Shown here in pieces: positions 34,337 through 43,282 of a DNA stretch of 64,000 nt. The DNA is from Allomuricauda sp. NBRC 101325 (GTDB taxonomy: Bacteria; Bacteroidota; Bacteroidia; Flavobacteriales; Flavobacteriaceae), in assembly GCF_030268205.1 (NCBI RefSeq), contig NZ_BSQF01000001.1, positions 106,649 through 170,648 on the forward strand, in the 5' to 3' direction. Each line of letters begins with the position of its first letter. Within the stretch, counting starts at the first letter, position 1. The translations under genes were made by a program, and so were the position numbers. The notes below the pieces were generated by a model, which had not been told where the DNA came from, searched no databases, and saw only the letters and a program-made list of their open reading frames with translations.

Positions 34337-34388
34337 ACCGCCCGGAAGGCGGTAGACCAAATGTTCAACAACCACACCTTAAAGGTGC
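34337..34388 (+). promoter_or_regulatory. Possible structured leader of pnp
   Basis: The 187 nt between the rpsO terminator and the pnp ATG hold two small hairpins: accgcc-cggaa-ggcggt at 34337-34353, and a weaker cacc/ggtg stem at 34375-34387 ending 16 nt before the ATG. In enterobacteria the pnp leader is the site of RNase III-dependent autocontrol. Whether this one acts similarly is speculation. Confidence 0.35.
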
Positions 34389-34403
34389 GGTAACATTATT
34401 TTT

Positions 34404-36680
34404 ATGATTCCAAAAACATTTAAAGAGGTCATTGACCTTGGTGACGGTAGGGAAATCTCTATCGAAACCGGTAAATTGGCAAAACAGGCCCATGGTTCTG
34501 TGGTTGTCCAGTCTGGCAAATGTATGTTGCTATGTACAGTTGTCTCCAATTATCAAGCTGCGGATGTGGATTTCTTGCCACTAACCGTAGATTACAGAGA
34601 AAAATTTGCCGCTGCAGGTCGTTATCCTGGCGGATTTTTTAAGCGTGAAGCAAGACCTAGCGATGGCGAGGTATTGACCATGCGTTTGGTGGACAGGGTT
34701 TTGAGACCTTTGTTCCCAAAAGATTATCACTCCGAAACTCAAGTGATGATCCAATTGATGTCCCACGATGAAGACGTAATGCCAGATGCAATGGCAGGTT
34801 TGGCCGCTTCTGCAGCCATTCAATTGTCTGACATTCCTTTTGAATGTCCAATTTCTGAGGTTCGCGTAGGTCGTATCGATGGTGAATTCATCATCAACCC
34901 AACTATGGAGCAATTGAAAAGTTCCGATATCGATATGGTGATCGGTGCTTCCGAAGATTCAGTAATGATGGTAGAGGGTGAAATGGGTGAAATTTCCGAA
35001 GAGGAAATGGTAGAAGCCATCAAATTTGCCCACGATGCCATTAAAGTTCAATGTGCTGCACAGATCAAATTGGCCGAAGCTTTCGGTAAAAAAGAAACCC
35101 GTGAGTACGAACCTGAAGCAGAGGACGAAGAACTTCAGAAAAAAGTTAAGGACTTGGCATACGATAAAGTTTATGCCGTAGCCAAAGCTGGTTCTTCCAA
35201 AAAAGAACGTAGTGAAGCTTTCGCCGCTATCAAGGAAGAAGTAAAAGCTACTTTCACAGAAGAAGAATTGGAAGAGTTTGGCGGATTGGTTTCCAAATAC
35301 TACCACAAAGCTGAAAAAGAAGCTGTTCGTAACCTAACCTTGGATGAAGGACTTCGTTTGGATGGTCGTAAGACTACCGACATTCGTCCTATCTGGTGTG
35401 AGGTGGATTACTTGCCAAGTGTACACGGTTCATCCATTTTTACCCGTGGTGAAACACAGGCGTTGGCAACCGTTACTTTGGGAACCTCTAGAGAGGCCAA
35501 CCAAATTGACATGCCATCGTACGAAGGTGAAGAAACATTCTATTTACACTATAACTTCCCTCCTTTCTCCACTGGTGAGGCACGACCAATTCGTGGTACA
35601 TCCCGTAGAGAGGTAGGTCACGGTAACTTGGCACAGCGTGCTCTTAAAGGTATGATCCCAGCGGATTGTCCTTATACCGTACGTGTGGTTTCCGAAGTAT
35701 TGGAATCCAACGGTTCGTCTTCTATGGCTACCGTATGTTCTGGTACCATGGCCCTTATGGATGCCGGTATCCAATTGAAAAAACCAGTTTCTGGTATTGC
35801 AATGGGATTGATCACCGATACAGAAACAGGTAAATTCGCTGTTCTTTCCGATATCTTGGGTGATGAGGATCACTTGGGTGATATGGACTTTAAAGTTACT
35901 GGTACTGAAGATGGTATAACCGCTTGCCAAATGGACATTAAGGTAAAAGGTCTGTCTTATGAGATCTTGGTAAAAGCTTTGATGCAGGCAAGGGATGGAA
36001 GAATGCACATTTTGGGCAAATTGGTTGAAACCATTGAAGCCCCAAGACCAGAAGTGAAATCTTACGCTCCAAAAATCATTACCAGAATTATCCCTGGTGA
36101 GTACATTGGTGCCCTTATCGGTAAAGGTGGTGAGGTTATTCAAGACCTTCAGAAGAAATCCAAAACTACCATTGTGATCAATGAAGATCCAGAGACCGAA
36201 GAAGGTATCGTGGAAATCTTGGGTACCGATCAAGATGGTATCGATATGGTATTGAAAAAGATTGATTCTTTGATGTTCAAACCAGAAGTTGGTAGCGTTT
36301 ATGAAGTGAAAGTAATCAAGATGTTGGATTTTGGAGCTGTTGTGGAATACACCGAATCTCCAGGAAACGAAGTATTGCTTCACGTATCCGAGTTGGCTTG
36401 GGAACGCACCGAAAATGTATCCGATGTGGTGAACATGGGTGATGTATTCGATGTGAAATACTTTGGTATCGACCCGAGAACCAAAAAGGAAAAGGTATCA
36501 AGAAAAGCCTTGTTGCCAAAACCTGAAGGGTACAAAGAGCGTCCACCAAGAAACGACAAGGATGGTGACCGCAGAGGTGGTGGCGACCGAAGAGGTGGCG
36601 ACCGCAGAGATGGTGGTGACCGTAGAGGTGGAGACCGCAGAGATGGTGGAAACCGCGACAGAAAACCAAGAAGGGATTAA
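34404..36680 (+). CDS. pnp: Polynucleotide phosphorylase with Arg/Gly-rich tail
   Basis: This 758-residue 3'-5' exoribonuclease works phosphorolytically in mRNA decay. Domains in order are RNase PH 1 (about 15-145), the helical linker (about 245-310), the catalytic RNase PH 2 (about 320-460, with [22 protein letters not shown]), KH (about 555-615, with [19 protein letters not shown]) and S1 (about 625-695). The tail after residue 705 is a low-complexity run of [12 protein letters not shown] and similar units, about 45 residues of Arg, Gly and Asp. It is probably an RNA-contacting disordered segment, whereas E. coli PNPase (711 residues) has none like it. A terminator follows. Confidence 0.97.
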   Translation: MIPKTFKEVIDLGDGREISIETGKLAKQAHGSVVVQSGKCMLLCTVVSNYQAADVDFLPLTVDYREKFAAAGRYPGGFFKREARPSDGEVLTMRLVDRVLRPLFPKDYHSETQVMIQLMSHDEDVMPDAMAGLAASAAIQLSDIPFECPISEVRVGRIDGEFIINPTMEQLKSSDIDMVIGASEDSVMMVEGEMGEISEEEMVEAIKFAHDAIKVQCAAQIKLAEAFGKKETREYEPEAEDEELQKKVKDLAYDKVYAVAKAGSSKKERSEAFAAIKEEVKATFTEEELEEFGGLVSKYYHKAEKEAVRNLTLDEGLRLDGRKTTDIRPIWCEVDYLPSVHGSSIFTRGETQALATVTLGTSREANQIDMPSYEGEETFYLHYNFPPFSTGEARPIRGTSRREVGHGNLAQRALKGMIPADCPYTVRVVSEVLESNGSSSMATVCSGTMALMDAGIQLKKPVSGIAMGLITDTETGKFAVLSDILGDEDHLGDMDFKVTGTEDGITACQMDIKVKGLSYEILVKALMQARDGRMHILGKLVETIEAPRPEVKSYAPKIITRIIPGEYIGALIGKGGEVIQDLQKKSKTTIVINEDPETEEGIVEILGTDQDGIDMVLKKIDSLMFKPEVGSVYEVKVIKMLDFGAVVEYTESPGNEVLLHVSELAWERTENVSDVVNMGDVFDVKYFGIDPRTKKEKVSRKALLPKPEGYKERPPRNDKDGDRRGGGDRRGGDRRDGGDRRGGDRRDGGNRDRKPRRD

Positions 36681-36700
36681 TCCCATCTTTTTATAAAACC

Positions 36701-36732
36701 AAAAGCCCGTTCCTAAAAGAGCGGGCTTTTTT
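36701..36732. terminator. Bidirectional terminator between pnp and the PagL-like gene
   Basis: The stem aaaagcccg/cgggctttt has an 11-12 nt loop and ends in a T-run on plus; the A-run on the left serves the minus gene. Confidence 0.8.
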
Positions 36733-36737
36733 ATTCC

Positions 36738-37982
36738 TTATAAATTGAACCTGCGAACGTATCCGAAAGTAAGTTCGCTAAAATCCGCCTGTCCCAAATT
36801 TGCATTGATAAAAGCTCCCACGAAAAAGTTATGTTTTGGTGCTTTGTCTGTATTTAACATATAATATTTCAACCCCATTCTACTCGAAACCAATTGCTTT
36901 ACATTATAATAACCATCGAGTTCGCCCAGCACAATTTCTTCTTCCCCATTCGGAAAATAGGTGTATCCCTCGTTCAATTGCCAATCAATTTTATAGAAGG
37001 GTTTATAGTAGTTCATCCCAATATTCAATTCCATTCCAACATGGCCCAACAACAATTCAGCACTTCCTGAAACACCCAAAGCCGAAGCATTTAAAATCGG
37101 ATTTTCCGTTAAATGGGGTTCTTGGGTTCGGACTAAGGTTTCCTCATTTTTAATGTAGTTGTAGTAGTGTCGGTAAAAATTATAGTACAGCCCCACTCCC
37201 AACTTTACTGTTTTATTGATAATTTTTCCTGCAGAAAAAGCAACGGCAAAAACTTCTTCCTTATCATTAAAAACATCTGAAAAGGAATTCTGGCCCAATC
37301 CGAATCGTCCTGTATAATACCATTCCAAAACCTTAGGGTATTCTTCAGGGTTTTTCTCGACTAAAACCACTTCCTCGTTTTTAAAATTGATCGAAGTTCC
37401 CAAGAGAATTGAATTATAACCTCTATTGGGTTTGCGAGTATGACCATTGGAATGATGAGCATAACCCACTCCCATTCGCCAATTGGTAGATCTATTTTTC
37501 AAAAGGGTATAATATAAAAAAGAGTTATACGACCAATTTAATCTTGTCGACACTCCTTTATTATAAGGATTGGTCTCTTGATCGTAAAGTTTTGTCATAT
37601 AAGATCCTCCCATGGAAACCCAAAGGCTAAACCCATCCAAGGTTTTGGGAAACAATGAAAACTCTGCATATGGCATAACACTGTATGCATATCCCAAGGC
37701 ATCTTTGTTTCCTAAATCAGTAAAGCCAAGGGAAATTCCTGTTTTGGGGCTATTGAGGTGGTATCGCCAATAGTTTTGTTCACTCGATTCTAACTGACCT
37801 AAATTAATGAACAGGCTTTTTTGTAATCCATGTTCCGGAAATTCACTGTTGGAGTTGCCCAACATGCCCACATACACATCAAAACCCAGATAACCATAAG
37901 TTTTGGACGGCTCTTGCTGTGCCGATACGAGAAGGGGAATCAACCAAAAGAAAGTAAGGACAAAACGGATGATGAATCTCAT
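36738..37982 (-). CDS. Acyloxyacyl hydrolase / PagL-like lipid A 3-O-deacylase
   Basis: This 414-residue protein has a signal peptide (MRFIIRFVLTFFWLIPLLVSAQ), and the rest is typical of an outer-membrane barrel. The segment GYAHHSNGHTRKPNRG near residue 175 matches the catalytic His-Ser region of PagL enzymes, which remove the 3-linked acyl chain of lipid A. Known PagL is only about 170 residues, so this longer protein with an extended second half (VGLGYYFNFYRHYYNY-like strands) is a Bacteroidota variant. The enzymatic assignment is moderate. It is monocistronic, with a terminator shared with pnp. Confidence 0.75.
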   Translation of the reverse strand: MRFIIRFVLTFFWLIPLLVSAQQEPSKTYGYLGFDVYVGMLGNSNSEFPEHGLQKSLFINLGQLESSEQNYWRYHLNSPKTGISLGFTDLGNKDALGYAYSVMPYAEFSLFPKTLDGFSLWVSMGGSYMTKLYDQETNPYNKGVSTRLNWSYNSFLYYTLLKNRSTNWRMGVGYAHHSNGHTRKPNRGYNSILLGTSINFKNEEVVLVEKNPEEYPKVLEWYYTGRFGLGQNSFSDVFNDKEEVFAVAFSAGKIINKTVKLGVGLYYNFYRHYYNYIKNEETLVRTQEPHLTENPILNASALGVSGSAELLLGHVGMELNIGMNYYKPFYKIDWQLNEGYTYFPNGEEEIVLGELDGYYNVKQLVSSRMGLKYYMLNTDKAPKHNFFVGAFINANLGQADFSELTFGYVRRFNL

Positions 37983-38187
37983 TTATGAAATTGGAATTCC
38001 CTTATGTTAACTCTATTATTTACATTTTATGATGCAAAAAAAGGAATGAATATAACCAATGTCAGCTTTGAAAGGGGTGTGAATCCAAAAAAATAAAATA
38101 AAATCAACCAAAATGTAACTTTTCACGTTTTTCAACGTATAACCTTATGAGCTCAGGCTCTAACATATAATTGAAGGGAAAAAATAG

Positions 38188-39051
38188 ATGAGACAGTTAA
38201 AGATTACAAAACAGGTTACCAATAGGGAAACCGCGTCGTTGGACAAATATTTGCAGGAAATCGGTAAGGTGGATTTGATCACTGCTGATGAGGAGGTGGA
38301 GTTGGCACAGCGAATTAAAGCGGGAGACCAAGTGGCCTTGGAAAAATTAACTAAAGCAAACCTAAGGTTCGTGGTTTCTGTTGCCAAGCAATACCAAAAC
38401 CAAGGACTAACATTGCCCGATTTGATCAATGAGGGCAACTTGGGATTGATCAAAGCAGCACAACGTTTTGATGAAACCCGTGGATTTAAATTTATTTCTT
38501 ATGCTGTTTGGTGGATTCGTCAGTCCATTCTTCAGGCATTGGCAGAGCAATCCCGTATTGTACGTTTGCCATTGAACAAAATTGGTTCCATTAACAAGAT
38601 CAATAAAACATTTGCTTTCTTGGAGCAAGCGCACGAGCGTACTCCTTCTGCAGAGGAAATTGCCAAAGAATTGGACATGACCGTGGAAGATGTAAAGCAA
38701 TCGTTAAAAAATTCAGGTCGTCACGTATCCATGGATGCACCTTTGATCGATGGTGAGGATTCCAACCTTTACGATGTATTGCGCAGTGGTGAATCCCCTA
38801 ACCCAGATAAAGATCTTTTGCACGAATCTTTGCGTACCGAAATCGAGCGTGCCTTGGAGACCTTAACACCTCGTGAGGCCGATGTTATCAGACTTTATTT
38901 CGGTTTGGCGGGTCAACATTCCATGACTTTGGAAGAAATTGGAGAGACTTTCGATTTAACCCGTGAAAGGGTTCGTCAGATTAAAGAAAAAGCGATCCGA
39001 CGCCTAAAACACACCTCTAGAAGTAAGATTTTGAAGACCTATTTGGGTTAA
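38188..39051 (+). CDS. rpoD: Primary sigma factor of RNA polymerase, short Bacteroidota form
   Basis: This 287-residue sigma-70 factor starts [22 protein letters not shown], where region 1.2 begins almost at once. Region 1.1 and the long non-conserved insertion of E. coli RpoD are missing, as is normal in Bacteroidota. Region 2 contains [23 protein letters not shown] and [18 protein letters not shown], region 3 [14 protein letters not shown], and region 4 [15 protein letters not shown] with the helix-turn-helix [20 protein letters not shown]. It reads the TAnnTTTG promoters listed elsewhere in this window. A terminator follows 120 nt after the stop. Confidence 0.96.
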   Translation: MRQLKITKQVTNRETASLDKYLQEIGKVDLITADEEVELAQRIKAGDQVALEKLTKANLRFVVSVAKQYQNQGLTLPDLINEGNLGLIKAAQRFDETRGFKFISYAVWWIRQSILQALAEQSRIVRLPLNKIGSINKINKTFAFLEQAHERTPSAEEIAKELDMTVEDVKQSLKNSGRHVSMDAPLIDGEDSNLYDVLRSGESPNPDKDLLHESLRTEIERALETLTPREADVIRLYFGLAGQHSMTLEEIGETFDLTRERVRQIKEKAIRRLKHTSRSKILKTYLG

Positions 39052-39174
39052 AGTGTGAATTTTACCCTAAAAAGTTACAGTTAAACTATCCTTAAATTTG
39101 ATTTTTGGCAGGAAAGTTGTAATTTAGTAAGATATAACAGTTTATCATGACTGTTCGTTTTTTGATTGATGAAT

Positions 39175-39202
39175 AAACTCCGGCTGATTACCGGAGTTTT
39201 TT
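39175..39202 (+). terminator. Terminator of rpoD
   Basis: A perfect 9-bp stem aaactccgg/ccggagttt with a 7-nt loop is followed by T. Confidence 0.85.
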
Positions 39203-39359
39203 CATTTATATACTTTCCTGTTTTTTGCTTTTGGTTTACAACAAAAGTGGACTCTGGCTTATGGGGTTGGAGCAGATTTTTTACTTATTTGGCTTATTCT
39301 CGATACAATTTTTTGATTCGCTGCGTCAAAAAATCACTCGAATTGACGCGGATGGATTG

Positions 39360-40262
39360 AGAGTTGCGGGTTACGGTTTGAAAGTTCTTTAGATTCTTCA
39401 GTCGTTACTCTCCCTTCAGAATGACAATATACTTTCAAATGTGTCATTCTGAACGTAGTGAAGAATCTCCTTTTCGATTCAAGAGACAATACTTTAAATA
39501 GAATCAAGAACCAAGAGCCAAGACTACATTTTGACATTTATGTGAAAAACCAAAGTTTTTTGAAATAGATTCTTCAGTCGTTACTCTCCTTCAGAATGAC
39601 AATGTGTACATAAAAGTGTTATGTTGAACTAATACCTGAGCGATGGTTGCTGAGCGTAGTCGAAGTAAGCTTCTGGAAGTGAAGAATCTCCTTATCGATT
39701 CAAGAGACAAGACTTAATATAGAATCAAGAACCAAGAGCCAAGACTTTATTTTGTCATTTCGAACCGACCGAAGGGAGTGTGAGAAATCTGCTTTATTTG
39801 GTTATTCGTTTTTCGTTCATGGTTCTTGGTTGAAAGTTCTTTAGATTCTTCAGTCGTTACTCTCCTTCAGAATGACAATGTGCACATAAAAGTGTTATTT
39901 TGAACTAATACTTGAGCGATGGTTGCTGAGCGCCCGCCTGCGGCTGGCAGGTAGTCGAAGTAAACCTAAGGAAGTGAAGAATCTCCTTTTCGATTCAAGA
40001 GACAAGACCACATATGTCATTTTTATAAAAACCAAAGTTCGTAGTGGAATAGATTCTTCAGTCGTTACTCTCCTTCAGAATGACAGTCCGTCATTTCGAA
40101 CCGAACGAAGGGAGTGTGAGAAATCTGGTTTATTTGGTTATTCGTTTTTCGTTCATGGTTCATAGTTCTTGGTTGAAAGTTCTTTAGATTCTTCAGTCGT
40201 TACTCTCCTTCAGAATGACAGTCCGTCATTTCGAACCGACCGAAGGCAGTGTGAGAAATCTG
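39360..40262. repeat. Island of dispersed flavobacterial repeats (gene-free)
   Basis: There is no credible gene between the rpoD terminator and 40453. A unit beginning agattcttcagtcgttactc and ending ttcagaatgaca occurs five times: 39391-39426, 39567-39601, 39843-39877, 40051-40085 and 40186-40220. A second unit beginning gtcatttcgaaccgaccgaa and ending gtgagaaatctg occurs three times: 39754-39791, 40090-40127 and 40225-40262. A third, gaagaatctcctt followed by cgattcaagagacaa, occurs near 39459, 39680 and 39977. Part of the third unit is an imperfect inverse of the first, so transcripts could fold into long hairpins. Confidence 0.9.
39933..39951 (-). mobile_element. 19-bp GC hairpin element inside a dispersed repeat
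   Basis: The 19 bp cccgcctgcggctggcagg (plus strand) are inserted between gagcg and tagtcgaagtaa. The uninterrupted version, gagcgtagtcgaagtaa, is present at about 39653-39668 in the neighbouring repeat copy. An identical 19-mer is found at 52949-52967. Confidence 0.8.
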
Positions 40263-40270
40263 GTTTATTT

Positions 40271-40361
40271 GGTTAAGGGTTGATGGTTGATGGTTGATGG
40301 TTGATGGTTGATGGTTGATGGTTGAAGGTTGAAGGTTGAAGGTTGAAGGTTGAAGGTTGAA
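40271..40361. repeat. Heptamer array 1 (13 units), followed by a 67-bp AT-rich tail
   Basis: The units are one ggttaag, six ggttgat and six ggttgaa without interruption. The AT-rich tail at 40364-40430 is 62/67 identical to that after array 2 (43202-43268). Confidence 0.95.
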
Positions 40362-40452
40362 GATAAAATAATTGAAAATTGTTTATTGCTAATTGATTAT
40401 TGTCTATTGTTCATTGTAAATTGTTAACTGCTCATTGCTTATAGCCAATTAT

Positions 40453-40488
40453 AAAAAAAACCACCAAAGAACCGAAGCCCCCTGGTGG
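40453..40488 (-). terminator. Terminator of the cadherin/BspA-like gene
   Basis: In the minus direction a ccacca/tggtgg-type stem is followed by eight T. Confidence 0.75.
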
Positions 40489-40523
40489 AAAAATTAGTAA
40501 CAAAAAATATATTTACGTTTGGT

Positions 40524-42236
40524 TTAGGGCTGGCAATCCGTGCCTCCAGCATCGGAAATAGTCCAATTATAATCGCCCATTAAGGTTGTTCTTACTGTTT
40601 CTCCCTCTGAACCATTACAGAAATTAATTCCTGTGGCCCCCAACGTTACATTTTGTGGTATGGTCAATTCTCCAGATTGCAATGTACCCCAACCTGCCAA
40701 GGTAGCACTATAGTTTTCGGCTGACATTCCAGAATTGTTAAATACATTGGCCAAACCTTGCCAAAAGATATCCGATAAAGATTGAATATTCCATGTACCC
40801 AAATTTCTATTAAAACTGCTGGCACCAAGGAACATCGAACTCATGCTGATAACATTTTGGGTATCCCAACCACTGATATCAGTATTAAAATTGACCGCAT
40901 TACGGAACATAAAACTCATATATTTTACATTTTCAGTGTTCCAACCATTTATTTCCCCAATAAAATTAGATGAATTACTAAACATGGAGCCCATAAACTG
41001 TACATTTTGAGTATTCCAAGTATCGAGTCCCATTCCTGTGAAAGATGTTGCATTATCAAACATTGAATCCATACTCGTAACATTTTGGGTATCCCAACCC
41101 GTTAGGTTTCCATCAAATGAGGATGCATAAGCAAACATGCTCTCCATATTTTGCACCTGACTTAGGTCAGGTTTATCGGTAGCCATGTATATCATATTTC
41201 CACAACCTGCAAAAGCATATTCCATACTTTTCCATTGAATGCTTCCCCAATGATCAATACTTAAAAGGTTATCCTTAGAAGCACTTACATCCATATAAAT
41301 AGCTGGAAATTCCCCTATTATAGATACAGTATACACATCTGCCGAATTATACGTATGATCTATGAAATCATCTGTATTGGAAGGTTTTACTATGTTCTCC
41401 ACTGTACCATCTCCCCAATTAATTGTGAAAACATAATCGAATCCATCGTTGTTGTTTATCCCAATTTCAATAGTTTCACCATTGTTTACATCCCAAGTGG
41501 TCACAAATGCTGCAGGATCGTTGGAAAGGGCTTCAGGTATATTGATCACCGTTACGGTTACGGTTACATCGGTGGTATTTACCTGATCGGTCACTTGTAC
41601 GGTAATGTTGTGTACCGGGGTTGCCCCATTAAATGCCTCAAAATCCATGTTATTATCAGCCAATAAACTGATCATACCCGTTTCGGGGTCCACTTCAAAA
41701 AGACCGCTGGCATCTTCCACAATACTATATTCCAATGCGTCTCCGTCGTTATCCGTTGCACTTACAGCACCGATTTCGTACACATCGTCCACATCCTCAT
41801 TGGCTTCAAAAGCATAAGATGCCTCGTCAAAAGTCGGGGGCACGTTGGCATCGGTCAGGACAATGGTAATCTCGGCCGTATCGGACAAATTTCCGTCATC
41901 GGATACCTTGACCGTAATAACATGGCTGGAAAATTTTTCAAAATTGAATGTCTTTCCTGCTGCCAAGCTCAATTCACCCGTGGTCTTGTTGATCGCGAAC
42001 AGGTCAAAATCGTTTTTGGAAATCTCGTAGGACAGTTCATCTTTGTCCGGGTCCATGGCGTCTACCTTCCCTAAGGGTTGGGCATCTGTAGCATCATCTT
42101 TCGCATTTAGGGTCTGGTCATTGATCACCGGTGCATTGTTTTTGGTTACCGGGAGCGGCACAACATTATCGTCTTTGCCACAGGACCAAATGGTTAGCCC
42201 TGCACAGGCCACCAGCATAAGTTTTTGGAGTTTCAT
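40524..42236 (-). CDS. Surface lipoprotein with cadherin-like and BspA-type repeats
   Basis: The start is ATG 42236 (MKLQKLMLVACAGLTIWSC), giving 570 residues with the lipid-modified Cys at 19. Domains seen are two cadherin-like beta domains (about residues 33-130 with DKDELSYEIS and VTVSDDGNLSDTAEI-type strands, and 132-235 with DNDGDALEYSI), then a PKD-like stretch (TINWGDGTVENI near 280). A run of BspA/DUF285 repeats of the form MxxMFxxAxxFxxxLxxWDTQNVTSM follows (about 340-480), then a Cys-containing C-terminus. BspA repeats mediate binding in other bacteria. This is likely an adhesin or matrix-binding lipoprotein. It lies inside the repeat-bounded cassette. Confidence 0.85.
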   Translation of the reverse strand: MKLQKLMLVACAGLTIWSCGKDDNVVPLPVTKNNAPVINDQTLNAKDDATDAQPLGKVDAMDPDKDELSYEISKNDFDLFAINKTTGELSLAAGKTFNFEKFSSHVITVKVSDDGNLSDTAEITIVLTDANVPPTFDEASYAFEANEDVDDVYEIGAVSATDNDGDALEYSIVEDASGLFEVDPETGMISLLADNNMDFEAFNGATPVHNITVQVTDQVNTTDVTVTVTVINIPEALSNDPAAFVTTWDVNNGETIEIGINNNDGFDYVFTINWGDGTVENIVKPSNTDDFIDHTYNSADVYTVSIIGEFPAIYMDVSASKDNLLSIDHWGSIQWKSMEYAFAGCGNMIYMATDKPDLSQVQNMESMFAYASSFDGNLTGWDTQNVTSMDSMFDNATSFTGMGLDTWNTQNVQFMGSMFSNSSNFIGEINGWNTENVKYMSFMFRNAVNFNTDISGWDTQNVISMSSMFLGASSFNRNLGTWNIQSLSDIFWQGLANVFNNSGMSAENYSATLAGWGTLQSGELTIPQNVTLGATGINFCNGSEGETVRTTLMGDYNWTISDAGGTDCQP

Positions 42237-42256
42237 AATCAATCTTTTATGGTTAA

Positions 42257-42284
42257 TGCGCACAATATCACTAGAATGTGCGCA
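42257..42284. promoter_or_regulatory. Perfect inverted repeat upstream of the cadherin/BspA lipoprotein
   Basis: tgcgcaca, a 12-nt spacer and tgtgcgca lie 20 nt before the ATG at 42236. This could be an operator or a leader hairpin. Confidence 0.4.
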
Positions 42285-42368
42285 CCTTGCCCCTTCCAAT
42301 TGACGGATGCCCTATTTGGATTGACGGATGAAGTAAAATGGAATACATGGCAAATGGAACCGGTACTA

Positions 42369-42920
42369 TTATTTAAAAAAATACCTAACCCCTGCCCCGA
42401 CCATAACAAAGGTTTCATCAACCTTGCTGTTCACATGGTAGTATCCCGTTACAGGAACATAAAACGAGAGTGCATCCGTAAGGTAAAAATCCATTTCAAA
42501 AGAGGTAAAAACACCGTAGAGCAACCCACTTTCGGGAATTGCATAGCCAAACTTGGCAAACGATTCCCCTTTATTGATGTGTTCATAACCTCCAGATAAG
42601 CCACCGCCCACATAAATATAAAATCCACGATTAGGGCGGGAAATAACTGTTTTAAAATAACCTAGGTTCATTAAATAATCGGTGTATGGAAACTCAATAC
42701 TGGAATCGGGTTGCTCGGTAGATTTGATCATGGCAAGGGATAGATGCCAATAATCGGTAGCATTGGGATAATGGTTTACCTTCAAATTCAGACCATAACC
42801 ATTGGTTCGATAACTTGGGTTAAATGCAACGGATAAGTAACTGCGTTGTGCAAACATTTCTTGGGTGGAAACCAGTAAAAGTCCCAACACCAGCAATGGG
42901 AATACATACTTTTTCTTCAT
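42369..42920 (-). CDS. Outer-membrane beta-barrel protein resembling conjugative-transposon TraO
   Basis: The start is ATG 42920 (MKKKYVFPLLVLGLLLVSTQEMFAQ), giving 183 residues with a signal peptide ending AQ. The body is beta-rich. The segment YVGGGLSGGYEHINKGESF, followed by ESGLLYGVFTSFEMDFYLTD and ending VGAGVRYFF, follows the pattern I remember for TraO of Bacteroides conjugative elements. The similarity is from memory and other small barrels could share it. No other tra gene, integrase or relaxase is present, so it is not evidence of a conjugative element by itself. It is upstream of the cadherin/BspA lipoprotein on the same strand, 132 bp apart. Confidence 0.6.
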   Translation of the reverse strand: MKKKYVFPLLVLGLLLVSTQEMFAQRSYLSVAFNPSYRTNGYGLNLKVNHYPNATDYWHLSLAMIKSTEQPDSSIEFPYTDYLMNLGYFKTVISRPNRGFYIYVGGGLSGGYEHINKGESFAKFGYAIPESGLLYGVFTSFEMDFYLTDALSFYVPVTGYYHVNSKVDETFVMVGAGVRYFFK

Positions 42921-43093
42921 GCTTTTTGAAGATTTGGGCAGCAAGAACTATAAACTAAAATCTAGAGCCTGAGGTTTACGGCTCTTTAAAGGTTGAAGAT
43001 AGACCCATCATTACCGGGATAAGTCCACCACAATATTAGCCAAAAAATGGTACAATGAGATCGGTGTTCCAAATTATTCGAGGAACGGTATAG

Positions 43094-43198
43094 GGGTTAA
43101 GGGTTAAAGGTTAAGGGTTGAGGGTTGAGGGTTAAGGGTTAAGGGTTAAGGGTTGATGGTTGAGGGTTGAGGGTTGATGGTTGATGGTTGATGGTTGA
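43094..43198. repeat. Heptamer array 2 (15 units), followed by a 67-bp AT-rich tail
   Basis: Fifteen units of the form gggttaa, gggttga or tggttga run without break. The tail at 43202-43268 matches that of array 1 and ends at the -7 box of rpe. The rest of the 42921-43282 gap (42921-43093) shows nothing I can assign. Confidence 0.95.
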
Positions 43199-43270
43199 TG
43201 GTAAAATAATTGAAAATTGATTATTGCTAATTGATTACTGCCCATTGTTCATTGTAAATTGTTAATTGGC

Positions 43271-43278
43271 TAAATTTG
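43271..43278 (+). promoter_or_regulatory. -7 box TAAATTTG of rpe
   Basis: An exact TAnnTTTG match ends 4 nt before the rpe ATG, so the mRNA would be leaderless. It directly follows the AT-rich tail of heptamer array 2. Confidence 0.6.
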
Positions 43279-43282
43279 TAGT

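Noticed and set aside
35544..36383. Long antisense frame (279 codons) opposite pnp
   Set aside because: It lies wholly within pnp, has a His/Phe/Thr-biased composition typical of antisense reading and no domain.
39166..39360. Open frame of 64 codons after rpoD
   Set aside because: It contains the rpoD terminator hairpin and runs into the dispersed repeats; its translation looks random.
39923..40165. Open frame of 80 codons in the repeat island
   Set aside because: It consists only of dispersed repeat sequence, including the 19-bp hairpin element.
40271..40361. Heptamer array considered as CRISPR or coding repeat
   Set aside because: Seven-bp units without spacers; no cas genes; not in an open frame of credible length.
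42369..42920. TraO-like gene as a sign of an integrated conjugative element
   Set aside because: No integrase, relaxase, other tra genes or attachment repeats of tRNA type are present around it.
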